This document shows positions 1 through 9,188 of a stretch of DNA of 64,000 bases, piece after piece. Source of the stretch: Shewanella seohaensis (GTDB lineage Bacteria; Pseudomonadota; Gammaproteobacteria; Enterobacterales; Shewanellaceae). The notes beneath the pieces were generated by a model, which saw only the letters and a list, made by a program, of their open reading frames with translations, did no database searches and was not told the DNA's origin. The stretch spans positions 2,976,001 through 3,040,000 of the forward strand of contig NZ_CP104900.1 of assembly GCF_025449215.1 (NCBI RefSeq), in the 5' to 3' direction. Position numbers and translations under genes: made by a program. Every line of letters begins with the position of its first letter. The first letter of the stretch is position 1.

Positions 1-258
1 TTTGTCATCCACACACCCAGTTCTGCCGCGGCCGCGACCGCTTTGGCGACCGTATTAGGAATATCAGTGAAACTTTAAGTCGAGGAAAAGATCGAAACCA
101 CGGTCGTGAATATCTTTCACCAATTGTGGGCCAAACAGGGTAAACATTTCTTTGCCCACTTTGAGGCGGCACATGTTGGGATCGAGTTGATCTATCAGTT
201 GTAAGGCGTGGTTTTTATTATCGTAATCAAGCGCTACGAGGATAGGTTTGGTCGTCAT
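1..258 (-). pseudogene. pyrF: Orotidine 5'-phosphate decarboxylase, 3' part outside window, frameshifted
   Basis: Decarboxylates OMP to UMP, the last step of de novo pyrimidine synthesis, in the cytoplasm. The N-terminus shows the family start PILVALDY and the catalytic-site stretch FLDLKFH. The next residues, DIPNTVAKAV, are present but one frame away: an extra T on the coding strand at about position 66 turns CAC-GAT into CAC-TGA. The gene then runs off the left edge. Two adjacent ATGs occur (261 and 258). GGAG lies 2 nt before the first and 5 nt before the second, so I prefer 258. It lies 42 bp downstream of lapB on the same strand. Identity is certain; the break is probably a sequence error, because FHDIPNT continues perfectly after one base is removed. 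Confidence 0.9.
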
Positions 259-300
259 CATCTCTCCAACTGGGTTACACTAACAAGGTATTTCTAAAGG

Positions 301-1461
301 TTATTCACCGTCTAAACCACGGATCCGTTTAATGGTGCCCCATTTTTTACAGGAGGGGCAATGCCAATACAGGGTGTGGGATGGGAAACCGCATTCTTTA
401 CAGCGATAACTTGGACGGAATTTAATTTGTTGTTCAACTAGTTGCTCAAGCATAGTCAAACTTTGTTTGGCTTGACCTTCTTCAGCTTGACGCAGGTGCA
501 TCTGCATTAAGTGCTGAAATCCCTTCATGGTGGGATGGCGATACAGGGCATCTAACACCATGTTTTCAGCAGCTTGTATCTCATCGAGACTAATCATATG
601 TTGAGCAAGCGCTACCACCACAGAGGCGCCCGCGCCTTCGGCCATCGCGCCCGCTAATAATTCTTGATAACCCTCTTTATCTTGGGTATCACGATACACT
701 TGTTTCGCCGTGGGTAAGGCATCGGCGAAGAGTTCTATGTCGGCCTTTTTCAGTGTCATCAGCATAGATTTGCACTGGTTGTAATCCTTAGCGTAGAGAA
801 ATTTTTTGGCGAGCGTGAGTAAGGCACGGCCGCACTTAGGATCTTGTTTTAATGCCTGTTGTAATAGCTTGATCTTGTCAGCATCATCACTGGTCTCGTC
901 CGCAAGCTGACAATAAAAATGGGCGATAATCGGTTTAAGCACCTGCTGGCGCTTTCGACTTAAGCGCTTGGTGATATCGATGGCTTTTTGCCATTCCTTA
1001 ATGACTTGATAAATGGCAATCAGCTGCGTCTCAGACTCTTCGCTATGGTCATCTTGACTCACCAAATTCAGGAAAATCTCTTCCGCTCGGTCGTAAAACC
1101 CCGCTGCAAGGTAATCTTTACCCAGTTCCATCATTGCAATATCGCGCTGCTCATTGGTGAGTGTGGGACGTGCGATTAAGTTTTGATGGATACGGATAGA
1201 GCGGTCAACTTCACCGCGTTTGCGAAATAGTGAACCGAGGGAAAGATGGGTGTCGATGGTTTCATCGTCCACATCGAGCATACTGATAAACAAGTCGACC
1301 GCTTTGTCTGACTCGTTCGACAACAGGAAATTCAAGCCGGTGAAATAATCACGACTTAATTGTTTACGCTGGTTACTCTGGTTTTGCCTTATGCTCCGCC
1401 GCCCCATATACCAACCGTAACCGGCAGCAATAGGAAGCAACAGGAAGAGGATCTCAAGCAT
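301..1461 (-). CDS. lapB: Lipopolysaccharide assembly protein LapB (YciM)
   Basis: Inner-membrane TPR protein that regulates LPS synthesis by promoting FtsH-dependent degradation of LpxC. At 386 aa it is close to the E. coli length (389). Residues 1-20 are one N-terminal membrane segment (LEILFLLLPIAAGYGWYMG), followed by Arg-rich residues. Degenerate TPR repeats fill the middle, and the C-terminus is a rubredoxin-type zinc site with CKECG (about 355) and CPSCKKWG (about 370). It lies 42 bp downstream of lapA on the same strand, and the ihfB-lapA-lapB-pyrF order is conserved in gammaproteobacteria. Both cysteine pairs needed for metal binding are present. Confidence 0.96.
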   Translation of the reverse strand: MLEILFLLLPIAAGYGWYMGRRSIRQNQSNQRKQLSRDYFTGLNFLLSNESDKAVDLFISMLDVDDETIDTHLSLGSLFRKRGEVDRSIRIHQNLIARPTLTNEQRDIAMMELGKDYLAAGFYDRAEEIFLNLVSQDDHSEESETQLIAIYQVIKEWQKAIDITKRLSRKRQQVLKPIIAHFYCQLADETSDDADKIKLLQQALKQDPKCGRALLTLAKKFLYAKDYNQCKSMLMTLKKADIELFADALPTAKQVYRDTQDKEGYQELLAGAMAEGAGASVVVALAQHMISLDEIQAAENMVLDALYRHPTMKGFQHLMQMHLRQAEEGQAKQSLTMLEQLVEQQIKFRPSYRCKECGFPSHTLYWHCPSCKKWGTIKRIRGLDGE

Positions 1462-1503
1462 ATTAGGCGTCTACACCTTGAGGAGTTTTAGCGGTTTGGA
1501 CCG

Positions 1504-1737
1504 TTAATTTTTTCTGGTCGCCGCTAAAGCCAATTTCAGTTTGACAATATAATAGCTGGCCACGAGCCAACTCAACATAAAGCCTGCAAAGAAAACCACG
1601 GCTAATACTACGGGTAAACGGTACTCACCCTGAGCCACAAAGTAGCTGATCGTCACTACTTGTTCATTACGCGCACCAAAAATCAATGCCACGATAAATA
1701 ACAGTGCCACAAGGACTGTCGCTACAAAAGATTTCAC
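1504..1737 (-). CDS. lapA: LapA (YciS) domain membrane protein
   Basis: Small inner-membrane protein that is co-transcribed with and works beside LapB in LPS assembly. I place the start at GTG 1737, not at the further-upstream ATG 1779, because AAGGGAG sits 6 nt before that GTG; this gives 77 aa. Two hydrophobic helices (VATVLVALLFIVALIFGARN and VVLAVVFFAGFMLSWLVASYY) flank a short polar loop (EQVVTISYF), the usual DUF1049/LapA layout. The C-terminus is basic and ends in TRKN. The gene lies between ihfB and lapB on the minus strand. Confidence 0.9.
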   Translation of the reverse strand: MKSFVATVLVALLFIVALIFGARNEQVVTISYFVAQGEYRLPVVLAVVFFAGFMLSWLVASYYIVKLKLALAATRKN

Positions 1738-1820
1738 GTCGCACTCCCTTAAACGCCTTTCAATTTTCTGATTATCCAAGAAATTTACTGAGCTGACCAG
1801 CTTTGCCTTGCATTAGATAT

Positions 1821-1847
1821 AAAAAAGCCCCCTGACGGAGGCTTTTT
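1821..1847 (-). terminator. Rho-independent terminator after ihfB
   Basis: On the minus strand AAGCCTCC and GGGGGCTT pair around GTCA and are followed by a T run. The A run on the other side could make it work in both directions. It sits 13 bp past the ihfB stop and would separate ihfB from lapAB. Confidence 0.75.
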
Positions 1848-1860
1848 GTAATGCGGTCAA

Positions 1861-2148
1861 TTATACATTAACTGCGTCAACGCGCTCACGCAGTTCTTTG
1901 CCAGGCTTAAAGTGCGGTACGTATTTGCCTTCCAGTTCAACTGATGAACCAGTCTTAGGATTACGACCTGTACGTGGTGCACGATAATGAAGGGAAAAAC
2001 TACCAAAGCCACGGATCTCGATACGGTCCCCGCCTTCTAATGTTGTTGCCATCTGCTCCAACATCTCTTTAATAGCGCTTTCTACTTCTTTTGCCGACAG
2101 CTGCGACTGCCTACTGGCAAGTTTTTCGATCAGTTCGGATTTAGTCAT
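1861..2148 (-). CDS. ihfB: Integration host factor subunit beta
   Basis: Beta subunit of the IHF heterodimer, which bends DNA by about 160 degrees and acts in recombination, replication and transcription. At 95 aa it matches the family. [11 protein letters not shown] opens the N-terminal helices, and the DNA-intercalating arm is seen as GRNPKTG followed by a [13 protein letters not shown] tail. The [20 protein letters not shown] stretch is the HU/IHF core. It lies 71 bp downstream of rpsA on the same strand, the standard enterobacterial and Shewanella arrangement. Confidence 0.97.
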   Translation of the reverse strand: MTKSELIEKLASRQSQLSAKEVESAIKEMLEQMATTLEGGDRIEIRGFGSFSLHYRAPRTGRNPKTGSSVELEGKYVPHFKPGKELRERVDAVNV

Positions 2149-2186
2149 CCTCTATCCCCTATAATCAAGCCAAACACAGTCACCTA

Positions 2187-2207
2187 ATGGGGAGAAAAAC
2201 TCCCCAT
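2187..2207 (-). other. Hairpin between rpsA and ihfB
   Basis: A perfect 8-bp stem (ATGGGGAG / CTCCCCAT) with a 5-nt loop lies 12 bp after the rpsA stop. On the minus strand no clear U tract follows, so it may be a weak terminator, an attenuator or an RNA-stabilising 3' structure. Confidence 0.5.
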
Positions 2208-2219
2208 ACAACAGGCGAA

Positions 2220-3887
2220 TTATTTGCGAGCCGCTTTGAACGCTTCAGCCATGGCATTGCTCATAGCAACGTCATCTTGCTTGTTCAAGTTAGCCATCGC
2301 TTCTTTTTCATCAGCTTCGTCTTTCGCTTTGATAGACAGGCTGATTGAACGGTTCTTGCGATCAACACCCATGAACTTAGATTCGATAGCATCACCTACT
2401 GAGTATACAGTAGATGCATCTTCGATGCGCTCACGGCTGATGTCAGCTACACGGATGTAACCTTCAACAGTGTCAGCTAGTTCAACAGTAACACCTTTAG
2501 CATCAACAGCAGAAACAGTACCGTTTACGATAGTACCTTTCTTCTTGTCAGCTAAGTATGCATTGAAAGGATCGTCTTCAGTCTGCTTAACACCTAGGCT
2601 GATACGCTCACGCTCTGGGTCAACTGACAGTACAACTGCGTGGATTTCGTCGCCCTTCTTGTAGTCAGATACAGCTTCTTCGCCAGTACCGTTCCAAGAG
2701 ATATCAGATAGGTGAACTAGACCGTCGATGCCACCGTCAAGACCGATGAAGATACCGAAGTCAGTGATTGACTTGATCTTACCAGTAACTTTGTCGCCTT
2801 TGTTGTAACGAGTTGCGAAGTCATCCCATGGGTTAGTCTTACACTGCTTAAGACCTAGAGAAATACGACGACGCTCTTCATCGATGTCCAGAACCAGAAC
2901 TTCAACTTCGTCACCTAGGTTAACAACCTTAGATGGGTGGATGTTCTTGTTAGTCCAATCCATTTCAGAAACGTGTACTAAGCCTTCAACGCCTTCTTCG
3001 ATTTCAACGAAGCAGCCGTAGTCAGTTAGGTTAGTGACGCGACCAGTTAACTTAGTGTTTTCTGGGTAGCGCTTGCTGATTTCTAACCATGGATCTTCGC
3101 CAAGTTGCTTAAGACCTAGTGAAACGCGAGTGCGCTCACGATCGTACTTAAGTACTTTAACGTTGATTTCGTCACCAACGTTGACGATTTCAGATGGGTG
3201 CTTAACGCGCTTCCAAGCCATATCTGTGATATGTAACAGACCGTCTACGCCACCTAAATCAACGAATGCACCGTAGTCAGTCAGGTTCTTAACGATACCC
3301 TTAACGGCTTGACCTTCTTGTAGGTTTTCTAACAGTGCATCACGCTCTGCACTGCTTTCTGATTCGATAACAGCACGACGAGAAACAACAACGTTGTTAC
3401 GCTTCTGGTCTAGCTTGATAACCTTGAATTCTAGTTCTTTGTTTTCTAGGTGAGCAGTGTCGCGAACTGGGCGAACGTCAACTAGAGAACCTGGTAGGAA
3501 CGCACGGATACCGTTTAGTTCAACGGTGAAACCGCCTTTAACCTTACCATTGATGACACCGATTACAGTTTCAGCATCTTCGTAAGCTTTTTCTAGAACG
3601 ATCCAAGCTTCGTGACGCTTAGCTTTCTCACGAGAAAGTTGAGTTTCACCGAAACCGTCTTCAACAGAGTCTAGGGCTACGTCAACTTCGTCGCCAACTG
3701 CGATTTCTAGAACGCCTTGAGCGTTTTTGAATTGCTCAGCTGGGATTGGGCTTTCAGACTTAAGACCTGCGTCAACCAGTACCATACCGTTTTCGATAGC
3801 AACGACAGTACCACGAACGATAGAACCTGGACGGAATTCCAGAGTTTGAAGGGATTGTTCAAATAGATCAGCAAAAGATTCAGTCAT
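2220..3887 (-). CDS. rpsA: 30S ribosomal protein S1
   Basis: Binds mRNA leaders and delivers them to the 30S subunit. At 555 aa it carries six S1 (OB-fold) repeats: two divergent N-terminal ones that bind the ribosome (from about residue 20) and four mRNA-binding ones recognisable by repeats of [38 protein letters not shown] and [19 protein letters not shown]. The start [13 protein letters not shown] is typical of gammaproteobacterial S1. It lies 100 bp downstream of cmk. Codon use is strongly biased, as expected for a ribosomal gene. Translational autoregulation is known for the family, but I did not resolve the leader structure. Confidence 0.98.
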   Translation of the reverse strand: MTESFADLFEQSLQTLEFRPGSIVRGTVVAIENGMVLVDAGLKSESPIPAEQFKNAQGVLEIAVGDEVDVALDSVEDGFGETQLSREKAKRHEAWIVLEKAYEDAETVIGVINGKVKGGFTVELNGIRAFLPGSLVDVRPVRDTAHLENKELEFKVIKLDQKRNNVVVSRRAVIESESSAERDALLENLQEGQAVKGIVKNLTDYGAFVDLGGVDGLLHITDMAWKRVKHPSEIVNVGDEINVKVLKYDRERTRVSLGLKQLGEDPWLEISKRYPENTKLTGRVTNLTDYGCFVEIEEGVEGLVHVSEMDWTNKNIHPSKVVNLGDEVEVLVLDIDEERRRISLGLKQCKTNPWDDFATRYNKGDKVTGKIKSITDFGIFIGLDGGIDGLVHLSDISWNGTGEEAVSDYKKGDEIHAVVLSVDPERERISLGVKQTEDDPFNAYLADKKKGTIVNGTVSAVDAKGVTVELADTVEGYIRVADISRERIEDASTVYSVGDAIESKFMGVDRKNRSISLSIKAKDEADEKEAMANLNKQDDVAMSNAMAEAFKAARK

Positions 3888-3987
3888 GTTAATTTACTTT
3901 AAGTAATAAACCACAGCCCATCCTAGACGTGGAGTCAGTCAAATTATCCGTATCATCCTTAATACGAATACCTATCCAAACAATAAC

Positions 3988-4680
3988 TTAGTTAGTGTTG
4001 GATAATTTTTGGTTGATGTAGTTGAGCGCAAGCTCAAGTACTTCATCAATACCTTTATGGCTAGTATCGATAACGAGCGCATCCTCGGCAGGGACCAAAG
4101 GTGCCACTGGACGATTCATATCGCGGTCGTCACGCTCGATAATTTCAGCTAAAAGACGGTCGATATTAACATCGAAGCCCTTGTCCTGCAACTGATTATA
4201 GCGCCTTTGAGCCCGCTCCTCTGCAGAAGCAGTTAAATATAATTTAGCCGATGCCGTTGGGAAAACAACCGTGCCCATGTCGCGGCCATCGGCGATTAAT
4301 CCAGGTGCCGTTCTAAAGGCACGTTGACGGCGTAATAAGGCTTCCCGCACACGGGGAAATGCCGCCACTTTAGAGGCCGCATTTGAGCATTCTTGAGTAC
4401 GTATCGCAGTTGTGACGTCTTCACCTTCTAAGATCACTTGAACTGGATCTTTCTCGTTGCCGGTTAAAAATTTCACATCAAGGTGCGCAGCTAGGAGTGT
4501 GATGGATTCTTCATTTTCCAGTTCTACATCGTGGTGAATTGCAGCTAACGCAAGTACTCGGTAAATAGCACCACTATCAAGCAGTTGCCACCCAAGATGC
4601 TTAGCCAATAATTGACTAATTGTCCCTTTACCAGCACCACTTGGGCCGTCGATTGTGACTACAGGAGCCCGTTCAGACAT
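3988..4680 (-). CDS. cmk: Cytidylate kinase
   Basis: Phosphorylates CMP and dCMP to the diphosphates in nucleotide salvage. The 230-aa product opens with [19 protein letters not shown], containing the P-loop GPSGAGKGT at residues 12-20. Further marks are [10 protein letters not shown] for CMP binding, the [13 protein letters not shown] motif (about 125-137) and the LID-type stretch [10 protein letters not shown]. It sits between aroA and rpsA on the minus strand, a very widespread neighbourhood. Nothing unusual was seen. Confidence 0.97.
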   Translation of the reverse strand: MSERAPVVTIDGPSGAGKGTISQLLAKHLGWQLLDSGAIYRVLALAAIHHDVELENEESITLLAAHLDVKFLTGNEKDPVQVILEGEDVTTAIRTQECSNAASKVAAFPRVREALLRRQRAFRTAPGLIADGRDMGTVVFPTASAKLYLTASAEERAQRRYNQLQDKGFDVNIDRLLAEIIERDDRDMNRPVAPLVPAEDALVIDTSHKGIDEVLELALNYINQKLSNTN

Positions 4681-4799
4681 ACATTCCTCCGCAAAAAATA
4701 ATCATCATCCGTGAGTTCTTAACTAGAGCCCCGAAAATGAGCGCGCCGCATTGTACAATACTATACAAATAAAATCCGTGGATTTTTTTATGAAGTTTA

Positions 4800-4821
4800 G
4801 AAGCCGCTCAAATGCGGCTTC
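4800..4821 (-). other. Hairpin downstream of aroA
   Basis: GAAGCCGC and GCGGCTTC form a perfect 8-bp stem around a 6-nt loop, 44 bp after the aroA stop on the minus strand. A real T run on the minus strand is missing directly after it (a run of A comes about 10 nt later). It may be a weak terminator or the cmk leader. Confidence 0.45.
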
Positions 4822-4864
4822 ATCATCTTGATATGACCCAAAGTCAGCCTCTTACAGAAAGCGG

Positions 4865-6144
4865 TTAGGCTTTGAGGCTGGCAAATTGGGCAAAATAGTC
4901 AGGAAAGGTTTTCGAGGTACAATCGGGATCATTGATGGTAATCCCGCAATCAGCAAACGCCATCATGGAGAAGCACATCGCCATGCGGTGGTCGTTATAA
5001 GTATCAATCTCTGCAGTATTGAGCACAGCTGGCGGCGTGATTTGAATATAATCATGCCCCTCTTCCACTAAGGCGCCCACTTTACGCAGCTCTGTGGCCA
5101 TCGCCGCTAATCGGTCGGTCTCTTTAATGCGCCAGTTATAAATGTTACGAATGGTGGTCGTGCCCTCAGCAAACAAGGCCGCGGTGGCAATGGTCATCGC
5201 AGCATCGGGAATATGGTTCATGTCTAAATCAACCGCAGTTAACGGTGCGCCACGGGCAATAATGTAATCATCGCCCCACTCAATATCGGCGCCCATTTTT
5301 TCCAGCACATCGGCAAATTTCACATCGCCCTGAATGCTTAAACGGCCAACACCAGTGACTTTCACTTCGCCGCCTTTAATGGCTCCTGCGGCTAAAAAGT
5401 AAGATGCAGAAGATGCATCCCCTTCCACTAACACTTTACCCGGAGACACATACTGCTGACCGGCCGGGATCTCAAAGCGGGCATAGTCATGGTTAATCAC
5501 CTGAACGCCAAACTGCGCCATCAAGGCTAAGGTAATGTCGATATAAGGTTTTGAAACCAGTTCACCTTTGACATGAATGTTCACACTGCCCTTAGCGAGG
5601 GGGCAACCATTAACAGCGCCGTTAAGAATTGGCTAGACAGATCGCCAGCAATTTCTACATCGCCACCGTTAAGCCCGGTTGCATTGATGGTCAGAGGCGG
5701 AAACCCTTCATTCTTAAGGTACACAATATTAGCGCCCAATTGTTTTAGGGCATCGACCAAGTCACCAATGGGACGCTCTTCCATGCGCGGTTCGCCCGTT
5801 AAGGTAAATTCGCCACGCCCTAAGGTCAGCGCAGCGCACAATGGACGCATAGCCGTGCCCGCATTGCCTAAAAACAGCGTTTGCGCGGTATCCGCCGAAA
5901 TAGCGCCACCTAAGCCAGTGAGTTCGCAGACAGTATTATTTTGCGATAAGCGGTATTCAATGCCCAACTGCTTTAAAGACGACAACATATGACGAATATC
6001 ATCGGAGTCGAGCAAATTGGTGAGCGTGGTGGTGCCTTTGGCTAAGGTCGCCAATAATAATGCGCGGTTAGAAATGCTTTTTGAGCCCGGAATGTTGATC
6101 TCACCGCGGACTTGCACAACAGGTTCAAGACGTAATTGCTTCAT
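4865..6144 (-). pseudogene. aroA: 3-phosphoshikimate 1-carboxyvinyltransferase (EPSP synthase), frameshifted
   Basis: Makes EPSP from shikimate-3-phosphate and PEP in the chorismate pathway. The N-terminal half (MKQLRLEPV...[46 protein letters not shown]) stops after [10 protein letters not shown]. The C-terminal half ([14 protein letters not shown]...DYITLTPP-type region, [22 protein letters not shown]) continues in another frame from about 5584. The shift lies in the five-G run at 5599-5603. Adding one base there restores [19 protein letters not shown] and a normal protein of about 426 aa. All substrate-binding motifs are otherwise present. As written the strain would be an aromatic auxotroph, so a base-calling error is the simpler reading. 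Confidence 0.93.
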
Positions 6145-6579
6145 GAATAAATCTTCTTTCTCTTAGGGCGTAACCATCGATGGTACGCAGACTGAAAATA
6201 GGTAAATGGCAACCTCACGCTACATGGCGTCAAGTTAAGATTACAAATTAAAGGAGATTGGGGACCTTGTTGGTGCTTCGTCGTTATAAAATTACCGATA
6301 GTGACGCAGGATTCAACCGTTTTTTACTAAAAAACGGCTTTTAAAACCGGAAAATTACTCAAGTCAGTCTAAAAATAACAAAAACACAAAATATCTGCGG
6401 TTAAATTGTGATCTAAAGCGTTTTTTGGCAGGCTTTTTTGCCAGATTAATTGGCCATAGTTCACAGTTTTTGCTTTAAATTTTTCATCTATCCACGCTAT
6501 TCTAGGTTTCAAACGATAAATCTCGCATATTCTGTGCAATTCATGTTGTCGCAATATAACCAAAAAGGTAGATGGAGCC
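6145..6579. other. Divergent intergenic region between aroA and the aminotransferase gene
   Basis: This 435-bp AT-rich region must hold the promoters for aroA (minus) and the aminotransferase (+). At 6317-6337 a 9-bp perfect AT-rich hairpin is visible (CCGTTTTTT, ACT loop, AAAAAACGG). I found no convincing TyrR box or riboswitch. A 70-codon open frame at 6369-6581 on the minus strand has no coding character. Confidence 0.5.
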
Positions 6580-7770
6580 ATGTTTAACTCACTCGTCGCA
6601 ATGCCTGCGGATCCTATCCTCGGCCTATTAACCCAGTACCGTGAAGACTCACATCCTCAAAAAGTCGACTTAGGTGTGGGCGTTTATAAGGATCCCGCTG
6701 GAAACACTCCCATCCTTAATTGCGTGAAAAAAGCCGAAAAATTCCGTTTAGACACTGAAACCACCAAAGTGTATATCGGCCCAACCGGTTCGTCTCAGTT
6801 TAATACCCTGATAACAGAATTAGCCTTTGGCAGTGATCACTGCGCGATTATCGCCAACCGAATTCGTACAGTATCCACGCCTGGTGGCACGGGCGCCCTG
6901 CGCGTTGCCGGTGATTTTATTAAACGCTGCAATCCTAATGCTGTGCTATGGGTGAGCGATCCCACATGGGCTAACCATATAGGCTTGTTTGAAGCGGCGG
7001 GTCTGACCGTTAAAACCTACCCTTACTATGATTACGACACTAAATCGTTAAAGTTCGATGAGATGCTCAGCGCGCTTGCGCAGATTGGCCCGAACGATGT
7101 GGTGCTGTTCCATGCCTGTTGCCATAACCCGAGCGGGATGGATTTGACGACAGAGCAATGGGATAAAGTGGTTGCCCTCACCAAGGAGCAAGGTTTTACC
7201 CCGCTTATCGACATGGCTTACCAAGGTTTTGGTGATGGTGTCGATATCGATGCCTACGGCGTGCGTAAAATGGCCGCTGCGGTCGATAATATGATCCTGT
7301 GTAGCTCTTGCTCGAAAAACTTCGGTCTGTACCGTGAGCGTATCGGTTCATGCTCTGTGGTTGCAAAAGATGCAAACACGGCAAACATCGCGCAATCTGT
7401 ACTGCTTTACGTGGTTCGCTGCCTCTACTCCATGCCGCCAGCCCACGGCGCGGCAATTGTCGAAACTATTCTAGGTTCGGCAGAATTAAAGCAAGAGTGG
7501 TTAGATGAGCTCAAAGTAATGCGCGACCGTATCAACGGTAACCGCGCCATTTTAGTGGAAAAACTCAAAACCAATGGCGTGGATCGCGACTTTAGCTTTA
7601 TCGCACGCCAAAAAGGCATGTTCTCTTTCCTAGGGGTTAATCCTGAGCAAGTGGCGCACCTGCAGAAAGAATTCAGCATTTATATGGTGGGTTCGAGCCG
7701 CATTAGCATTGCAGGCATTAGCGAAGACAATGTGGATTACTTAGCTAAGTCGATTGCCAAAGTACTGTAA
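6580..7770 (+). CDS. Aspartate/aromatic amino acid aminotransferase (class I, PLP)
   Basis: PLP enzyme moving amino groups between aspartate or aromatic amino acids and 2-oxoglutarate. The 396-aa product has the subgroup I-alpha layout: N-terminal PADPILGLLTQYREDSHPQKVDLGVGVYKD, the LFHACCHNPSG motif (about 188-198), the IDMAYQGFGDG stretch binding the cofactor ring, the Schiff-base lysine in SSCSKNFGLYRERIG (about 246) and a C-terminal SSRISIAGI arginine region. It could be called aspC or tyrB; sequence alone does not separate them. It stands alone on the plus strand, diverging from aroA and ending at a strong terminator shared with serC. The start ATG has GGAG only 2 nt upstream and AAGG 11 nt upstream, so the ribosome site is not ideal. 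Confidence 0.93.
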   Translation: MFNSLVAMPADPILGLLTQYREDSHPQKVDLGVGVYKDPAGNTPILNCVKKAEKFRLDTETTKVYIGPTGSSQFNTLITELAFGSDHCAIIANRIRTVSTPGGTGALRVAGDFIKRCNPNAVLWVSDPTWANHIGLFEAAGLTVKTYPYYDYDTKSLKFDEMLSALAQIGPNDVVLFHACCHNPSGMDLTTEQWDKVVALTKEQGFTPLIDMAYQGFGDGVDIDAYGVRKMAAAVDNMILCSSCSKNFGLYRERIGSCSVVAKDANTANIAQSVLLYVVRCLYSMPPAHGAAIVETILGSAELKQEWLDELKVMRDRINGNRAILVEKLKTNGVDRDFSFIARQKGMFSFLGVNPEQVAHLQKEFSIYMVGSSRISIAGISEDNVDYLAKSIAKVL

Positions 7771-7877
7771 CAAGACAGTTGGGATGAAGCGCCTAATTCG
7801 GCCTAAGTCCCCTAGCCTTCCTTTAGCTATTAATTAGTGCATGCTTTCATATCAACTTTAAGCTTTATGCAACCAAT

Positions 7878-7907
7878 AAAAAACGAATGCCTAGGCATTC
7901 GTTTTTT
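7878..7907. terminator. Bidirectional terminator between the aminotransferase gene and serC
   Basis: A fully symmetric hairpin: six A, CGAATGC, CTAG loop, GCATTCG, six T. It lies between two convergent genes and can stop transcription from both sides. Confidence 0.9.
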
Positions 7908-7991
7908 CTCACTTTACGCTGTTAATACTGACTTTAAACGACACGTATCAATCAGCGAGTTAAGCAAGTTAGGTAAACTTCACTACTTGGC

Positions 7992-9083
7992 TTAGCTATG
8001 CTTTGCCGCAAATTCGTTCATAAAGCTCACCAGCGCAGCTACGCCTTCAAGTGGCATCGCATTGTAAAGGCTGGCACGCATGCCACCAACGATTCGGTGC
8101 CCTTTTAAGGCCACTAGGCCCGCCGCTTCGGCCTCTTTTAAGAAGGCGCCATCAAGGGATTCATCCGCCAGTTGGAAAGTCACGTTCATTTGTGAGCGGT
8201 TTGCCGCGACGACACCATTTTTATAGAAAGGATTGGCATCGATACAGGCATACAGCATTTGCGCTTTTTGCTGATTGATTTTCGCGATACTGGCCACACC
8301 ACCTAAGGATTTGAGCCAAGCAAATACTTCAGCCGCTAAGTACCAAGCAAAGGTTGGCGGCGTGTTGAACATAGAGTCATGCTCAACGGCTAAACGGTAA
8401 TCCATGATGGATGATTGGGTTAAACTCGGCAGTTTCAACATATCATCACGCACGATCACAATAGATAAGCCCGAAGGACCAATGTTCTTTTGCGCACCAG
8501 CATAGATTAAGCCGTAACGACTGACATCGATTTCGCGAGACATAATGGTAGATGATAAGTCGGCGACAATCGGCCATGGACTGTCTAACTCATCAAAAAT
8601 TTCGATACCATCAACTGTCTCATTTGGGCAGTAGTGCACATAACGGTAATCGGCATCAATCTTATGCAGATCAGGCAGCACTACTGCATTGAGTCCATTA
8701 TGTTTTTCAACAATGTTAAGGCTATCAATTTGCGCGTCGCCCGCCAGCTTTTGAGCTTCGGCTAATGCTGCAGAAGACCATTGACCACTGACTAAATACA
8801 GGGCACGGCCTTGGTTGCCTAAAAAATTATTCACAACGGCAGAGAACTGACCGCGACCACCGCCGTGCATAAACAGCACATGATAGTTCTGTGGAATGTG
8901 CATCAGCTCGCGTAAATCCGCCTCAGCTTGCTTGGTCAGCGCGATAAATTCCTTACCTCTGTGGCTGACTTCCATCACGGAGACACCTAGCCCATTCCAA
9001 TCGAGTAATTCCTGTTGTGCTTTTTTCATTACCGCTGCGGGTAACATCGCAGGACCTGCACAGAAATTATAAATCGCGCTCAC
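7992..9083 (-). CDS. serC: Phosphoserine aminotransferase
   Basis: Converts 3-phosphohydroxypyruvate to phosphoserine, and also acts in the PLP route via 4-phosphohydroxythreonine. I chose GTG 9083 as start: AAGGAG lies 7 nt before it but only 1 nt before the upstream GTG 9089. This gives 363 aa beginning (M)[14 protein letters not shown], the family signature. Other marks are [13 protein letters not shown] for phosphate binding, [13 protein letters not shown] and the PLP lysine in [12 protein letters not shown] (about 199). The gene follows gyrA on the minus strand after a terminator. This gyrA-serC order is common in Shewanella and relatives. Confidence 0.96.
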   Translation of the reverse strand: MSAIYNFCAGPAMLPAAVMKKAQQELLDWNGLGVSVMEVSHRGKEFIALTKQAEADLRELMHIPQNYHVLFMHGGGRGQFSAVVNNFLGNQGRALYLVSGQWSSAALAEAQKLAGDAQIDSLNIVEKHNGLNAVVLPDLHKIDADYRYVHYCPNETVDGIEIFDELDSPWPIVADLSSTIMSREIDVSRYGLIYAGAQKNIGPSGLSIVIVRDDMLKLPSLTQSSIMDYRLAVEHDSMFNTPPTFAWYLAAEVFAWLKSLGGVASIAKINQQKAQMLYACIDANPFYKNGVVAANRSQMNVTFQLADESLDGAFLKEAEAAGLVALKGHRIVGGMRASLYNAMPLEGVAALVSFMNEFAAKHS

Positions 9084-9143
9084 TGCCACTCTCCTTATTT
9101 ACAAACCATGATATTAGAATTCATAAAATAAAACGTTGCCATG

Positions 9144-9176
9144 AAAAAAACGAGCGTCCAATTGGACGCTCGTTTT
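9144..9176 (-). terminator. Terminator after gyrA
   Basis: CGAGCGTCC and GGACGCTCG pair around AATT, with A and T runs on both sides. It sits 13 bp past the gyrA stop and upstream of serC, so the two genes are probably separate units. Confidence 0.88.
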
Positions 9177-9188
9177 CATACTCTCGAA

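Noticed and set aside
4865-6144. Phase variation of aroA by a G run
   Set aside because: The run is only five bases, the gene is essential on minimal medium, and many other unrelated genes show the same one-base loss, so sequence error explains it better.
6369-6581. 70-codon open frame on the minus strand before the aminotransferase gene
   Set aside because: It has no family pattern, lies in the divergent promoter region and shows no ribosome site; it is AT-rich chance.
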